This document shows, piece by piece, positions 7,872 to 16,813 of a stretch of DNA of 64,000 nucleotides. Source of the DNA: Actibacterium sp. (GTDB lineage Bacteria; Pseudomonadota; Alphaproteobacteria; Rhodobacterales; Rhodobacteraceae); the NCBI GenBank assembly GCA_016278325.1, contig JADQCB010000007.1, positions 62,001 to 126,000 of the forward strand, written 5' to 3'. Both the position numbers and the translations under genes were made by a program. The notes beneath the pieces are model-generated. The model made no database searches. It had not been told where the DNA came from and saw nothing but the letters and a program-made list of their open reading frames with translations. Every line of letters begins with the position of its first letter. Position 1 is the stretch's first letter.

Positions 7872-9026
7872 TCAGGCCGCCGCCTGTTGAGCCTCGATCT
7901 CGGCATTGAAGGCCCAGTCCACCCAGGGCATCAGCGCCTCGATATCCGAGGTTTCGACCGTGCCGCCGCACCAGATCCGAAGGCCGGGGGGCGCATCGCG
8001 ATAGGCGCCGATGTCGAAGGCGACGCCCTCGGCCTCCAGCCGCTTGGCCACCGCCTTGGCAAAGGCCGCGCCATCCGTGATCCGCGAGTCGGTGAATTTC
8101 AGGCACACGCTGGTATTCGAGCGGGTCGCCGGATCGGCGGCCAGAAAGGCGATCCAGTCATGCTGGTCCACGAAGCGGGCGATGACGGCGGTATTGGCAT
8201 CGGCCCGCGCGATCAGGGCAGGCAATCCGCCCACGGATTTTGCCCAGTCGAGCGCCACAAGGTAATCCTCGACCGCCAGCATCGACGGCGTGTTGATCGT
8301 CGCGCCTTCGAAGATGCCCTCGTTCAGCTTGCCGCCCTTGGTCAGGCGGAAGATCTTGGGCAGCGGCCAGGGCGGGGTGTAGCTTTCCAGCCGTTCCACG
8401 GCCCGCGGGCTGAGGATCAGCATCCCATGCGCGGCCTCGCCGCCCAGCACCTTCTGCCAGGAAAAGGTGGTTACATCCAGCTTGTCCCAGGGCAGATCCT
8501 GCGCAAAGGCGGCGCTGGTGGCGTCGCACAGCGTCAGCCCCGCGCGATCCGCCGGAATCGCCTCGCCCGAAGGCACGCGCACGCCGCTGGTCGTGCCGTT
8601 CCAGGTAAAGCACACGTCCTTGTCGTAGTTCAGCGCGGCCATGTCCACGATCTGGCCGTAATCGGCCTCGTGCACCTGCGCATCCAGTTTCAGCTGCTTG
8701 ACCGCGTCGGTGACCCAGCCGGCGCCGAAGGATTCCCAGGCGACCATCTCGACCGGGCGCTGGCCCAGCATCGACCACATCGCCATTTCGAACGCCCCGG
8801 TATCCGAGGCAGGCACGATCCCGATGCGATAGTCGTCGGGGATTCCCAGAACCTCGCGCGTCGTCTCGATCGCGGCCATCAGCCTGGCCTTCCCCACCGC
8901 GGCGCGGTGCGAGCGGCCCAGCGGGGCATCGGCGAGCTTGTCGAGGCTGAATTCGGGGTTCTTGGCGCAGGGGCCCGAGGAAAAACGCGGATTGGCCGGC
9001 CGCGTTGCCGGTTTTTCAGTAGTCAT
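7872..9026 (-). CDS. serC: Phosphoserine aminotransferase
   Basis: 384 aa fold-type I PLP enzyme that converts 3-phosphohydroxypyruvate and glutamate to phosphoserine. The PLP lysine is K192 in [10 protein letters not shown], a class-V aminotransferase motif; [10 protein letters not shown] near residue 15 is the usual opening of this alphaproteobacterial type. ATG at 9026 was chosen because GGAAGGA precedes it; the frame is open to 9092. It is the first gene of the serC-serA operon and its ribosome binding site lies in the loop of a leader hairpin. Confidence 0.96.
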   Translation of the reverse strand: MTTEKPATRPANPRFSSGPCAKNPEFSLDKLADAPLGRSHRAAVGKARLMAAIETTREVLGIPDDYRIGIVPASDTGAFEMAMWSMLGQRPVEMVAWESFGAGWVTDAVKQLKLDAQVHEADYGQIVDMAALNYDKDVCFTWNGTTSGVRVPSGEAIPADRAGLTLCDATSAAFAQDLPWDKLDVTTFSWQKVLGGEAAHGMLILSPRAVERLESYTPPWPLPKIFRLTKGGKLNEGIFEGATINTPSMLAVEDYLVALDWAKSVGGLPALIARADANTAVIARFVDQHDWIAFLAADPATRSNTSVCLKFTDSRITDGAAFAKAVAKRLEAEGVAFDIGAYRDAPPGLRIWCGGTVETSDIEALMPWVDWAFNAEIEAQQAAA

Positions 9027-9030
9027 TACT

Positions 9031-9082
9031 GCTATCCTTCCAGATAAGCGCCCCTCGTTGGGGAGGGGTGTCCCATGGACGG
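9031..9082 (-). promoter_or_regulatory. serC-type leader RNA
   Basis: On the transcript three small hairpins precede serC. They are GTCC/GGAC near 9082-9070, CCCCTC/GAGGGG with a six-base loop (9068-9051), and a final stem GC-T-ATC/GAT-A-GC with one bulged T (9049-9031) whose loop carries the GGAAG of the ribosome binding site. The Rfam serC leader of alphaproteobacterial serC-serA operons is described as having a last stem that overlaps the serC ribosome binding site, which fits. I could not score it against the covariance model. Confidence 0.55.
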
Positions 9083-9298
9083 CTCTACGCAAGCCCCTTC
9101 AAAACATCAAGTCCAAAAGCAACCTGCCTTGGGGGGGTGCGATGGCTTGATGGGGCGCGAAACGAGAACATTCGGGATCAGGCAGCGCAAAACCGACACG
9201 GGGCGTTCGCATTGATGCGCCTTGACGATCTCATCCCCTCGGCGCAGGCAAGTCGAACCTTGCGATACAAGCGATCCTAAGGTTGGGGGCATGGGCCG
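9083..9298. other. Gene-free stretch upstream of the serC leader
   Basis: No credible coding sequence is seen on either strand. It should hold the serC promoter, but no strong -35/-10 pair stands out. A G7 tract at about 9125-9131 and a weak AACCTT/AAGGTT inverted repeat near 9258-9284 are the only visible structure. Confidence 0.5.
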
Positions 9299-9341
9299 AG
9301 CGCCCTTTCCGACCGGCCGGCCGGGCCATCGAAGGGGCGCT
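9299..9341 (-). terminator. Hairpin downstream of ttcA
   Basis: An 11-bp stem, AGCGCCCTTTC with GAAGGGGCGCT (one G-U wobble), encloses a GC-rich loop and begins 24 bases after the ttcA stop. There is no T-run, so it may be a weak intrinsic terminator or a 3'-end stabilising structure for the rpmH-rnpA-yidD-ttcA transcript. Confidence 0.4.
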
Positions 9342-9364
9342 ATTCAAGTCGGCTGTCGGGTCGG

Positions 9365-10234
9365 TCAACGCAACCGTGGCGGCTGTTCGGCCTTATCGTC
9401 AATTTCCACGGGTTGGCGCTGAAGCCCCGCGAAATCGAAAAGGCCCGGGTCCAGCAGATGTGACGGCCGCGCGTTCATCAGGGCGCGGAACATGACCTGG
9501 CGCCGGCCCGGGCTGCGCGCCTCCCACGAATCCAGAATTGCCTTGACCTGCTGGCGCTGCAGCCCGTCCTGGCTTCCGCACAGGTCACAGGGAATGATCG
9601 GGTATTGCATGGCTTGCGCGAATTTCTCGCAATCGGCCTCGGCCACATGGGCCAGCGGACGATAGACGAACAGGTCGCCGGCCTCGTTCACCAGCTTGGG
9701 CGGCATTGTCGCCAGGCGCCCGCCGTGGAACAGGTTCATGAAGAATGTTTCGAGAATGTCGTCGCGATGATGGCCCAGGACGATCGCGCTGCACCCTTCC
9801 TCGCGCGCGATCCGGTAAAGATGCCCGCGCCGCAGCCTCGAACACAGCGCGCAATAGGTGCGCCCCTGCGGCACCTTTTCCTTCACGACCGAATAAGTGT
9901 CCTGATAGACGATCCGGTGCGGCACCTGCATCCGCTCCAGAAACGCCGGCAGCACGGTGGCCGGAAACCCCGGCTGGCCCTGATCCAGGTTGCACGCCAG
10001 CAGGTCGACCGGCAAGAGACCGCGCCACTTCAACTCGTGCAGCACGGCCAGCAGCGTGTAACTGTCCTTGCCGCCCGACAGGCAGATTAGCCAACGCGCA
10101 TCGCGCTCGACCATCGCGTATTGCTCGATCGCCTCGCGCGCCTGCCGCACGATCCGCTTTCGCAGCTTGCGAAACGCGGTCGAGTCGGGCGCGCCGTGGA
10201 ACAGCGGATGGATATCGTCGCAATCGTCCAGCAT
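9365..10234 (-). CDS. ttcA: tRNA 2-thiocytidine biosynthesis protein TtcA
   Basis: 289 aa ATP-pyrophosphatase that thiolates C32 in some tRNAs using an Fe-S cluster. The PP-loop SGGKDS is at residues 53-58, the cluster cysteines C128 and C131 are in [11 protein letters not shown], and a further pair C216/C219 is in CDLCGSQ, as in the TtcA family. The ~30-residue C-terminal tail is low complexity. It follows yidD on the same strand after a 144-bp gap and may share the rpmH transcript or have its own promoter. The assignment is secure. Confidence 0.93.
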   Translation of the reverse strand: MLDDCDDIHPLFHGAPDSTAFRKLRKRIVRQAREAIEQYAMVERDARWLICLSGGKDSYTLLAVLHELKWRGLLPVDLLACNLDQGQPGFPATVLPAFLERMQVPHRIVYQDTYSVVKEKVPQGRTYCALCSRLRRGHLYRIAREEGCSAIVLGHHRDDILETFFMNLFHGGRLATMPPKLVNEAGDLFVYRPLAHVAEADCEKFAQAMQYPIIPCDLCGSQDGLQRQQVKAILDSWEARSPGRRQVMFRALMNARPSHLLDPGLFDFAGLQRQPVEIDDKAEQPPRLR

Positions 10235-10378
10235 GCCGTGGGCTTAGTGGACTCCCGGCTTACCGGCAAGGGCCGTGGGCTTCTCGTGAACCCGCCGGTG
10301 ATGATTTGATCCTGTCAGGGCCTTCGCAGGGCGCGCGGGGCATGGCGACATTCCGCCCGCCGGGGCGGGGGCGCAAGA

Positions 10379-10609
10379 TCAATCCTTTCGGCCCGGCACC
10401 GGGTCATGGCCATGCCCGCCCCAGGGATGGCAACGTCCGATCCGGCGCAGCGCCAGCCAGGCCCCTCGCAGCGCGCCGTGCTTTTCCAGCGCCTCCAGCG
10501 CATAGGCCGAGCAGGTGGGCTGATACCGGCAGCCATGCCCGACCCAGGGGCTGAACAACAGCCGGTAGGCCCGGACCGGCAGGGCAACGATATGCGCGAG
10601 CGGGCTCAT
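10379..10609 (-). CDS. yidD: Membrane protein insertion efficiency factor YidD
   Basis: 76 aa with the invariant family core [19 protein letters not shown], after an amphipathic N-terminus [21 protein letters not shown], and then [17 protein letters not shown]. YidD helps YidC insert proteins into the inner membrane. It overlaps the rnpA stop by 4 bases. yidC, which often follows in other bacteria, is not adjacent here; ttcA is. Confidence 0.95.
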   Translation of the reverse strand: MSPLAHIVALPVRAYRLLFSPWVGHGCRYQPTCSAYALEALEKHGALRGAWLALRRIGRCHPWGGHGHDPVPGRKD

Positions 10610-11028
10610 CTGCCCTCGCCATGCAGCTTGTCCAGGGCGGCACGAAGATCGCCTTCCAGTGCTATAAAGGGTCGGGCGGCGGTTGCTCCGGCGCGGCCGA
10701 TCAGCACATAGTCCCAGCCGGGCTTGCCGATCTCGGGCAGCACGGCCCGGGCCACCGCGCGCAGACGCCGCTTGGCACGGTTGCGCGCCACGGCGTTGCC
10801 GACCTTTTTGGAACAGGTAAACCCGACGCGGATCGTGGCACTGTCAGCCTCGTCCGGGGCACGCCTGCGCGCCTGCACCACCAGCCCCGGCATCGCCTTC
10901 CTGCGTGCCCGCGCCGCGCGAAGAAAATCGGCGCGCTCGGTCAGGGTTTGCAGACGAGGTTCAACCGCCGTGGCAATATCGGCGGCGCCCGGCGTCTTGC
11001 CTGACATCCGTGCCTCCGGCGGTGTCAT
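10606..11028 (-). CDS. rnpA: Ribonuclease P protein component
   Basis: 140 aa basic protein subunit of RNase P, which matures tRNA 5' ends with the RnpB RNA. The RNR signature is [19 protein letters not shown], preceded by [11 protein letters not shown]. The N-terminus is about 25 residues longer than in enterobacteria; an internal ATG at MSGKTP is an alternative start. It lies 23 bases after rpmH and overlaps yidD by 4 bases, the classic rpmH-rnpA-yidD order. Confidence 0.95.
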   Translation of the reverse strand: MTPPEARMSGKTPGAADIATAVEPRLQTLTERADFLRAARARRKAMPGLVVQARRRAPDEADSATIRVGFTCSKKVGNAVARNRAKRRLRAVARAVLPEIGKPGWDYVLIGRAGATAARPFIALEGDLRAALDKLHGEGR

Positions 11029-11051
11029 GTCGATATGCCTTTCGGCGGCGA

Positions 11052-11186
11052 TCAGGCGCTGATCGATTTCCGGCCACGGGCGCGACGCGCGTTCAGGATC
11101 TTGCGGCCGGCCTTGGTGGCCATGCGTGCGCGAAATCCGTGCCGGCGCTTGCGAACCAGGTTGCTCGGTTGAAAGGTGCGTTTCAT
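11052..11186 (-). CDS. rpmH: 50S ribosomal protein L34
   Basis: 44 aa, highly basic: [20 protein letters not shown] followed by [20 protein letters not shown], the standard L34 sequence. It is part of the large ribosomal subunit. ATG at 11186 is fixed by family length; the frame is open further upstream without homology. It is first in the rpmH-rnpA-yidD operon, with a promoter about 70-100 bases upstream. Confidence 0.98.
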   Translation of the reverse strand: MKRTFQPSNLVRKRRHGFRARMATKAGRKILNARRARGRKSISA

Positions 11187-11256
11187 CGCTCTTGGCTCCG
11201 TCAGGTCGGGCCCGAACCGTGCATGGATTCGAGGGCCAGTGGTGTTCGAAGCCCGT

Positions 11257-11285
11257 CCTTTAGGCGGATCGGCCCGGTAAGTCAA
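11257..11285 (-). promoter_or_regulatory. Putative rpmH promoter
   Basis: TTGACT (11285-11280) and TAAAGG (11262-11257) are separated by exactly 17 bp on the minus strand, giving a leader of about 60 bases before rpmH. The -35 is near consensus and the -10 is weak, which is common in high-GC alphaproteobacteria. Confidence 0.5.
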
Positions 11286-11432
11286 TTCGATGGGCGCAGG
11301 ATTCGTGCAACATTCGGGTGGCGCGACCGCGCGCGCATCACCATGGATCAAGCTGACGTGATGGGGCTGTCACGGGGCGGCGTGACAGCGCATGTTGCGC
11401 CAACGCGCAAAAGCACCATGACGGAGCATCAT

Positions 11433-12179
11433 ATGAACGACCCCGAAGCGATCAACGTCGCCCGACCCCGCAGATCTGCCCTGTTGCGGCGGCTGCCTCT
11501 GGTCCTGATCGCCACGATCGCGATAATCGGCGCCGTGACGCTGCGCGACTATCTGTCCTTCGACGCGCTCGCCCGGAATCGCGAGGCGCTGATGGCATTC
11601 CGCGACGCGCATTACCTTTTGACGGTGCTTTGCTTCATGTCGGCCTATGTGGCGATCGTCGCCTTCTCGTTGCCGGGGGCCACGGTGGCGACCTTGACGG
11701 GGGGCTTCCTGTTCGGCGTGTTTCCCGGCGCGCTTTTCAACGTGACGGCGGCCACGATCGGCGCGACCGGAATTTTCCTTGCCGCGCGCTGGGGGATGGG
11801 CGACCGGATGGCCGCGAAGATGGAAACCAGCGAGGGCCGGGTGAAACGGATCAAGCAGGCGATCCGTGAAAACGAGCTGTCCGTGCTGTTCCTGATCCGG
11901 CTCGTGCCCGCGGTGCCGTTCTTCGTGGCGAACATCATCCCGGCGCTCGTGGGTGTCTCGCTGGCCCGGTTCGTGTTCACCACGTTTTTCGGGATCATTC
12001 CCGGCGGCGTGGTCTATACATGGGTCGGGGCCGGGCTGGGCGAGGTTTTCGCCCGCGCCGCGCGGCCCGATCTCGGCATCATATTCGAACCTCATGTCCT
12101 GGGGCCGATCCTGGGGCTTTGCGCGCTTGCCGCGCTGCCGATCCTGCTGAAACATGTCCGCCACCGGAAGGAGATCTGA
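11433..12179 (+). CDS. TVP38/TMEM64 (DedA-like) membrane protein
   Basis: 248 aa integral membrane protein. A hydrophobic helix lies near residues 19-38, then helices around 58-80 and 82-110 with FSLPGATVATLTGGFLFG, and RLVPAVPFFVANIIPALVGV near 165, the conserved SNARE-associated/VTT-domain signature. The family includes lipid scramblase-like proteins. ATG at 11433 has GGAG eight bases upstream; ATG 11418 is possible. It ends one base before the flavoprotein gene starts. TVP38 proteins next to MerA-like flavoproteins recur in bacteria, but the joint function is not established. Confidence 0.88.
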   Translation: MNDPEAINVARPRRSALLRRLPLVLIATIAIIGAVTLRDYLSFDALARNREALMAFRDAHYLLTVLCFMSAYVAIVAFSLPGATVATLTGGFLFGVFPGALFNVTAATIGATGIFLAARWGMGDRMAAKMETSEGRVKRIKQAIRENELSVLFLIRLVPAVPFFVANIIPALVGVSLARFVFTTFFGIIPGGVVYTWVGAGLGEVFARAARPDLGIIFEPHVLGPILGLCALAALPILLKHVRHRKEI

Positions 12180-12180
12180 C

Positions 12181-13596
12181 ATGGGTCGAATCGAGACCGA
12201 CCTCTGCATCATCGGCGCCGGTTCGGGGGGCCTGGCGCTGGCGGCCGGCGCCGTTCAGATGGGCGCGCGGGTAGTGCTTGTCGAAGCTCACAAGATGGGC
12301 GGCGATTGCCTGAATTACGGCTGCGTGCCCTCCAAGGCGCTGCTGGCGGCGGCGGCCCGGGCACAGGCTGTGCGCGAGGGCGGCTTCGGCGTGGCCCCGT
12401 CCGAGCCGGAGGTGGATTACGCCGCGGCCAAGGATCATGTGGCAAGCGTGATCGGCCGGATCGCGCCGCATGACAGCCAGGAAAGGTTCGAATCGCTCGG
12501 CGTGACCGTGATCCGGGCCTGGGGGGCCTTCCTGTCGGAGCGCGAATTGCAGGCCGGCGATGACGTGATCGCGGCGCGGCGCTTTGTCGTGGCGACCGGG
12601 TCTTCGCCGCTGGTGCCGCCGATCCCGGGGCTGGACGAGGTGCCCTATCTGACAAACGAAACGCTTTGGGATCTGCGCGAAAGGCCGGAGCATCTTCTGG
12701 TGATCGGCGGCGGGCCGATCGGGATGGAAATGGCCCAGGCCCATCGGCGTCTGGGCAGCCGGGTCACCGTGATCGAGGGCGACCGCGCCCTGAACCGCGA
12801 CGATCCCGAGGCCGCCGCCATTCTGCTGGCCCGTCTGCGCGAGGAAGGCATCGAGATCGTCGAGGGGCAGCAGGCCGCGCGGGTATCCGGAACCGCCGGC
12901 GCCATCGCGCTGGAAACCGCGGACGGGACCGTTCATTCGGGGTCTCACCTGCTGGTCGCGGTGGGGCGGCGCACGAATCTGGACGGGCTGAACCTTTCGG
13001 CGGCCGGGGTCGAGACGACGCGGGCGGGCGTGACCGTCGGGCCGGATCTGCGCAGCAGCAACCGGCGGATCTATGCGATCGGCGACGCGGCGGGGGGCAT
13101 GCAGTTCACGCATGTCGCCGCCTATCACGCCGGCATCGTTATCCGTTCGGCGCTGCTGGGCCTTCCTTCGAAGGCAAGAACCGATCACATCCCGCGCGTC
13201 ACCTATTGCGATCCCGAACTGGCGCAGGTCGGGCTGACCGAGGCCGAGGCGCGCAACACCCATGGCGACCGCGTGGAAGTGGCCCGGTTCGATTTCGATG
13301 GCAACGACCGGGCACTGGCGACCGGGCGCGGCGCCGGGTTCGTCAAGGTCATGGCGGTGCGCGGCCGTCCGGTGGGCGTCACGATCGTGGGCGCCGAGGC
13401 GGGTGAATTGATCTCGACCTGGGCGCTGGCGCTTTCAAGCCGGCTCAGGATGTCGGCGGTGGCCGGCATGGTGGCGCCCTACCCGACCTTGTCGGAGGTT
13501 AACAAGCGCGCGGCGGGTGCTTACTTCTCCCACAGGCTTTTTGATAGTCCTTGGGTGAAACGGGCGGTGCGATTCGTTCAGAAGGTTCTGCCCTGA
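12181..13596 (+). CDS. MerA-like pyridine nucleotide-disulfide oxidoreductase
   Basis: 471 aa. FAD-binding GAGSGG is near residue 12, the redox-active disulfide is C43/C48 in GGDCLNYGCVPSK, an NAD(P) domain has VIGGGPIGMEMAQAHRRLG near 178, and the dimerisation domain is C-terminal. Where lipoamide dehydrogenase has the catalytic His of HPTLSE, this protein has Tyr434 (PYPTLSE), as mercuric reductase does. However, it lacks an N-terminal metal-binding domain and the C-terminal Cys pair of true MerA. It is therefore better described as MerA-like, substrate unknown. It is co-transcribed with the TVP38 gene. Confidence 0.88.
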   Translation: MGRIETDLCIIGAGSGGLALAAGAVQMGARVVLVEAHKMGGDCLNYGCVPSKALLAAAARAQAVREGGFGVAPSEPEVDYAAAKDHVASVIGRIAPHDSQERFESLGVTVIRAWGAFLSERELQAGDDVIAARRFVVATGSSPLVPPIPGLDEVPYLTNETLWDLRERPEHLLVIGGGPIGMEMAQAHRRLGSRVTVIEGDRALNRDDPEAAAILLARLREEGIEIVEGQQAARVSGTAGAIALETADGTVHSGSHLLVAVGRRTNLDGLNLSAAGVETTRAGVTVGPDLRSSNRRIYAIGDAAGGMQFTHVAAYHAGIVIRSALLGLPSKARTDHIPRVTYCDPELAQVGLTEAEARNTHGDRVEVARFDFDGNDRALATGRGAGFVKVMAVRGRPVGVTIVGAEAGELISTWALALSSRLRMSAVAGMVAPYPTLSEVNKRAAGAYFSHRLFDSPWVKRAVRFVQKVLP

Positions 13597-13604
13597 TCCG
13601 CCTC

Positions 13605-15023
13605 ATGGGGGCACTGCGCGTGTTGAACACTCTTTCCGGGAGATTTCTGCTGCTGACGGTCGGCTTTGTGATGCTGGCCGAGGTCTTCATCTTCGTGCCC
13701 TCCGTTTCGCGGTTTCGCGAGGATTACCTGCTGTCCGGGCTGGAGCGCGCGCAGATCGCGGCGCTTGCGGTTCTCGCCTCGCAGGACATGATCGAACCGG
13801 AGCTGGAACAGGAGCTTCTGGATACTGCCGGCGTGTTCAACGTCGTGCTTCGGCGCGACCAGTCGCGGCAGCTCGTGCTGTCTTCGCCGATCCCGGAACC
13901 GGTTCACAGGACATTCGACCTGCGCCAGAGCAACGCCCTGACGCTGATGCGCGATGCGGTGCTGCGGCTGGTCGATCCGCGCGACCGCGTGATCCGGGTG
14001 GTCGGCGAACCGGTGCAGCAGGCCGGGCAGCTGATCGAAGTCACGATGGCCGCCGGACCGTTGCGCAAGGCGATGATCGAGTACGGGCTGCGGATTCTGG
14101 CACTTTCGGCGGTGATCTCGGCGATCGCCGGGGGAATGTTGTTCCTCGCGGTGCGCCGGATCCTGGTGACGCCGATCCGACGGGTCGTCCGGGCGATGCA
14201 GAGCTATGCCGAATCGCCCGAGGACAACCGCCGGATCATCGTGCCCAATGCCTCGGTCCGCGAACTGCGCGAGGCCGAAAACGCATTGCAGAAGATGGAA
14301 ACCCGGCTGACCACCGCGTTGCGCCAGAAGGATCGGCTTGCCCAGCTCGGCTCGGCCGTGGCCAAGATCAGCCACGATCTGCGCAACATCCTGACGACGG
14401 CGCAGCTCTTTGCCGACCGAATGGACCGAAGCGACGATCCATCGGTCCGTCGCGCGGCGCCAAAGATCGTGCGCGCGATCTCGCGCGCGGTGAACCTGTG
14501 CGAAACCACGCTGGCCTTTGGCAAGGCCGAGGAACCGCCGCCGGCCCTCAGCCGCGTCTCGCTGGCCTCGATCACCCAGGATGTGATGGACAGCGAACGC
14601 ATGGCGGCAGGCGAACACGACATCAGTTTCGCCGAGGACGTGCCCGCCGGCATGGTCCTGCGCGCCGATCCCGAGCAGCTGTTCCGCGTATTGTCCAACC
14701 TGATCCGCAATGCACGCCAAGCGATCGAGGCCAGCGGCAAGACCGGGGAAATCGCCATTCAAGCCCGCGAGGACGAGGTCGCATGGTCGATCCGCGTCAC
14801 CGATACCGGGCCCGGCCTGCCGCCCAAGGCGCGCGAGCATCTTTTCCAGCCGTTTCAGGGCGGCGTGCGCAAGGATGGCGCGGGGCTGGGGCTGGCCATT
14901 GCCGCCGAACTGATCCGCGGCCATGGTGGCCGGCTGGAACTCGTGCGCACGGATGAGGCGGGAACCGTCTTCGACGTGGTCCTGCCCAAGGATGTTTCAC
15001 AGGCACAGGCGGCCGCCCAGTAG
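13605..15023 (+). CDS. Membrane sensor histidine kinase
   Basis: 472 aa. Two transmembrane helices (about 14-33 and 163-184) flank a ~130-residue periplasmic sensor region. A HAMP-like linker, a coiled region, a HisKA-like box with phospho-acceptor His257 in KISHDLRNILTTAQ, and a HATPase domain with NLIRNARQA, DTGPGL and GAGLGLAIAAEL follow. The first ATG after the upstream stop is used, 8 bases from the flavoprotein gene. No response regulator is adjacent, so its partner lies elsewhere. The signal is unknown. Confidence 0.9.
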   Translation: MGALRVLNTLSGRFLLLTVGFVMLAEVFIFVPSVSRFREDYLLSGLERAQIAALAVLASQDMIEPELEQELLDTAGVFNVVLRRDQSRQLVLSSPIPEPVHRTFDLRQSNALTLMRDAVLRLVDPRDRVIRVVGEPVQQAGQLIEVTMAAGPLRKAMIEYGLRILALSAVISAIAGGMLFLAVRRILVTPIRRVVRAMQSYAESPEDNRRIIVPNASVRELREAENALQKMETRLTTALRQKDRLAQLGSAVAKISHDLRNILTTAQLFADRMDRSDDPSVRRAAPKIVRAISRAVNLCETTLAFGKAEEPPPALSRVSLASITQDVMDSERMAAGEHDISFAEDVPAGMVLRADPEQLFRVLSNLIRNARQAIEASGKTGEIAIQAREDEVAWSIRVTDTGPGLPPKAREHLFQPFQGGVRKDGAGLGLAIAAELIRGHGGRLELVRTDEAGTVFDVVLPKDVSQAQAAAQ

Positions 15024-15089
15024 CCGGGGCAGGAAAGCCCGGATTTTCACTTGCAAACCGGCGATCCCGCGGATAAGTCACGGCACCAC

Positions 15090-15166
15090 GCGCTGGTAGC
15101 TCAGTTGGATAGAGTACCTGACTACGAATCAGGGGGTCGGGGGTTCGAATCCTCCCCAGCGCGCCA
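15090..15166 (+). tRNA. tRNA-Arg (anticodon ACG)
   Basis: 77-nt cloverleaf. The acceptor stem is GCGCTGG/CCAGCGC with discriminator G and an encoded CCA, the D-loop has AGCTCAGTTGGATAGAG, the anticodon arm is CTGACTACGAATCAG with anticodon ACG, and the T-loop is TTCGAAT. The ACG wobble A is normally deaminated to inosine by TadA. No integrase or duplicated 3' end suggests use as an attachment site. Confidence 0.95.
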
Positions 15167-15469
15167 TTTCCCGAAAACTGCATTGTTTTCATTGAACAAA
15201 CCCGCTGACCTGTTCAGGATGCCAGGGCTTCGGCCCAGGTTCGCTTCGACAATCACCCGCGTCGCACATATCCACGGCCGACGGCATTCCCCTTATCCCT
15301 TGACCTTTTGGTGCGCCACGCTTTCCGCGCCCTGGGGCCGAGCGTTTCGGGGGTGTTGGTAAATCGTGCCCGGGCTGGCGAAGGCCGCTCGCTGTCACAT
15401 CCGCGTTGGCGGGGTTGAACCCGGGGCGGTGCGGCGTAGGTTCGAGCGAGACACAGACGGAGATCGTCC
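15167..15469. other. Gene-free stretch between tRNA-Arg and the M16 peptidase operon
   Basis: About 300 bases without a credible gene. A TTGACC at 15300 could be a -35 element, but no convincing -10 is seen. No T-rich terminator follows the tRNA. The promoter of the peptidase operon presumably lies in the last 100 bases. Confidence 0.45.
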
Positions 15470-16813
15470 ATGATGCTGCCCCGCGCCGCCGCCCTTGTCG
15501 GCCTGATCCTGTTCGCCGTGCTTCCCGCCCGTGCCGAGAATGTAACCAGCTTCACGCTCGACAACGGAATGGACGTGGTGGTGATCGAGGATCACCGCGC
15601 CCCGGTCGTTGTTCACATGGTCTGGTATCGCGTCGGCGCCGCGGATGAACCCCCGGGCCATTCGGGTATCGCACATTTCCTGGAACACCTGATGTTCAAG
15701 GGCACCGACAAGTTCCCCGCCGGGTCCGTCTCGGAGATCGTCGAGGCCAATGGCGGATCGGACAACGCGTTCACCTCCTACGACTACACCGCCTATTTCC
15801 AGCGCGTCGCCGCCGACCGGCTGGAATTGATGATGGAGCTGGAGGCCGACCGGATGAACAACCTCACCCTGTCCGAAAAGGATGTCGTGACCGAGCGCAA
15901 CGTGATCCTGGAAGAACGCAACCAGCGGGTCGAGAACGATCCCGCGGCGCTGTTCGCCGAACAGCGCAGTGCCGCGCAATATCTCAACCATCCTTATGGC
16001 ATCCCGATCATCGGCTGGCGCAGCGAGATCGCCGAACTGTCGCGCGAGGATGCGCTGTCCTTCTATCGCACCTACTATGCCCCCAACAACGCGGTGCTGG
16101 TGGTCGCCGGCGACGTCAAGCCGGACGCGGTGCGCGCACTGGCCAGGAAGCATTACGGGCCGCTTGCGCCCTCGGCCGCGCTGCCGGTCCGCACCCGCCC
16201 GCAAGAGCCGCCGCAAAGCGCCGAACGCCGGCTGCGGTTTTCCGACCCGCGCGTGGCGCAACCCTATGTGATGCGAACCTATCTGGCGCCCGAGCGCGAC
16301 CCCGGCGCGCAGGAAACCGCCGCGGCGCTGACCTATCTGGCCGAGTTGCTGGGTGGCGGCACGACCTCGGTCCTGGCCCAGAAGCTGCAGTTCGACAGCA
16401 AACAGGCGCTTTACACATCGGCCTTTTATGACGGCAACGCGCTGGACGACACGACCTTCGGGCTGGTGGTGGTTCCCGCCCCCGGGGTTTCCCTGCAGCA
16501 GGCCGAGGATGCGCTGGACTCGGCGCTGGCCGATTTCCTGAAGGACGGTGTGAACATGGAAAGGTTCGACCGGGTCAGGACGCAGATCCGCGCCGCGGAC
16601 ATCTATGCCCGCGACAACGTGCAGACATCGGCCCATCGTTACGGCGCGGCGCTGGCCATGGGGCTGCGCGTCGAGGATGTGCGGGGCTGGCCCGAGGTGC
16701 TGGACCGGGTCACGCCGGCGGACGTGATGGCGGCCGCGCGCGACCTGTTCGAGCGCCGCAGATCGGTGACCGGCTGGCTGATGAAGGGCGACGCGCCGGA
16801 GGTGACCCAATGA
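15470..16813 (+). CDS. M16 family zinc metallopeptidase (catalytic subunit type)
   Basis: 447 aa with a signal peptide (MMLPRAAALVGLILFAVLPARA) and the inverted zinc motif HFLEH, with H69 and H73 as ligands and E72 as catalytic base. A downstream Glu-rich helix ERNVILEERNQ supplies the third zinc ligand. This is the active half of the two-subunit, M16B-type periplasmic peptidases. Its stop overlaps the start of the second M16 gene by 4 bases, consistent with a heterodimer. Probably periplasmic degradation of peptides or misfolded proteins. Confidence 0.92.
   Translation: MMLPRAAALVGLILFAVLPARAENVTSFTLDNGMDVVVIEDHRAPVVVHMVWYRVGAADEPPGHSGIAHFLEHLMFKGTDKFPAGSVSEIVEANGGSDNAFTSYDYTAYFQRVAADRLELMMELEADRMNNLTLSEKDVVTERNVILEERNQRVENDPAALFAEQRSAAQYLNHPYGIPIIGWRSEIAELSREDALSFYRTYYAPNNAVLVVAGDVKPDAVRALARKHYGPLAPSAALPVRTRPQEPPQSAERRLRFSDPRVAQPYVMRTYLAPERDPGAQETAAALTYLAELLGGGTTSVLAQKLQFDSKQALYTSAFYDGNALDDTTFGLVVVPAPGVSLQQAEDALDSALADFLKDGVNMERFDRVRTQIRAADIYARDNVQTSAHRYGAALAMGLRVEDVRGWPEVLDRVTPADVMAAARDLFERRRSVTGWLMKGDAPEVTQ

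Noticed and set aside
10355-10378. GC palindrome after yidD as a terminator
   Set aside because: Short stem without a T-run, and ttcA continues on the same strand; too weak to list.
15090-15166. tRNA-Arg as an integration site
   Set aside because: No integrase, no direct repeat of the tRNA 3' end, and neighbours are ordinary chromosomal genes.
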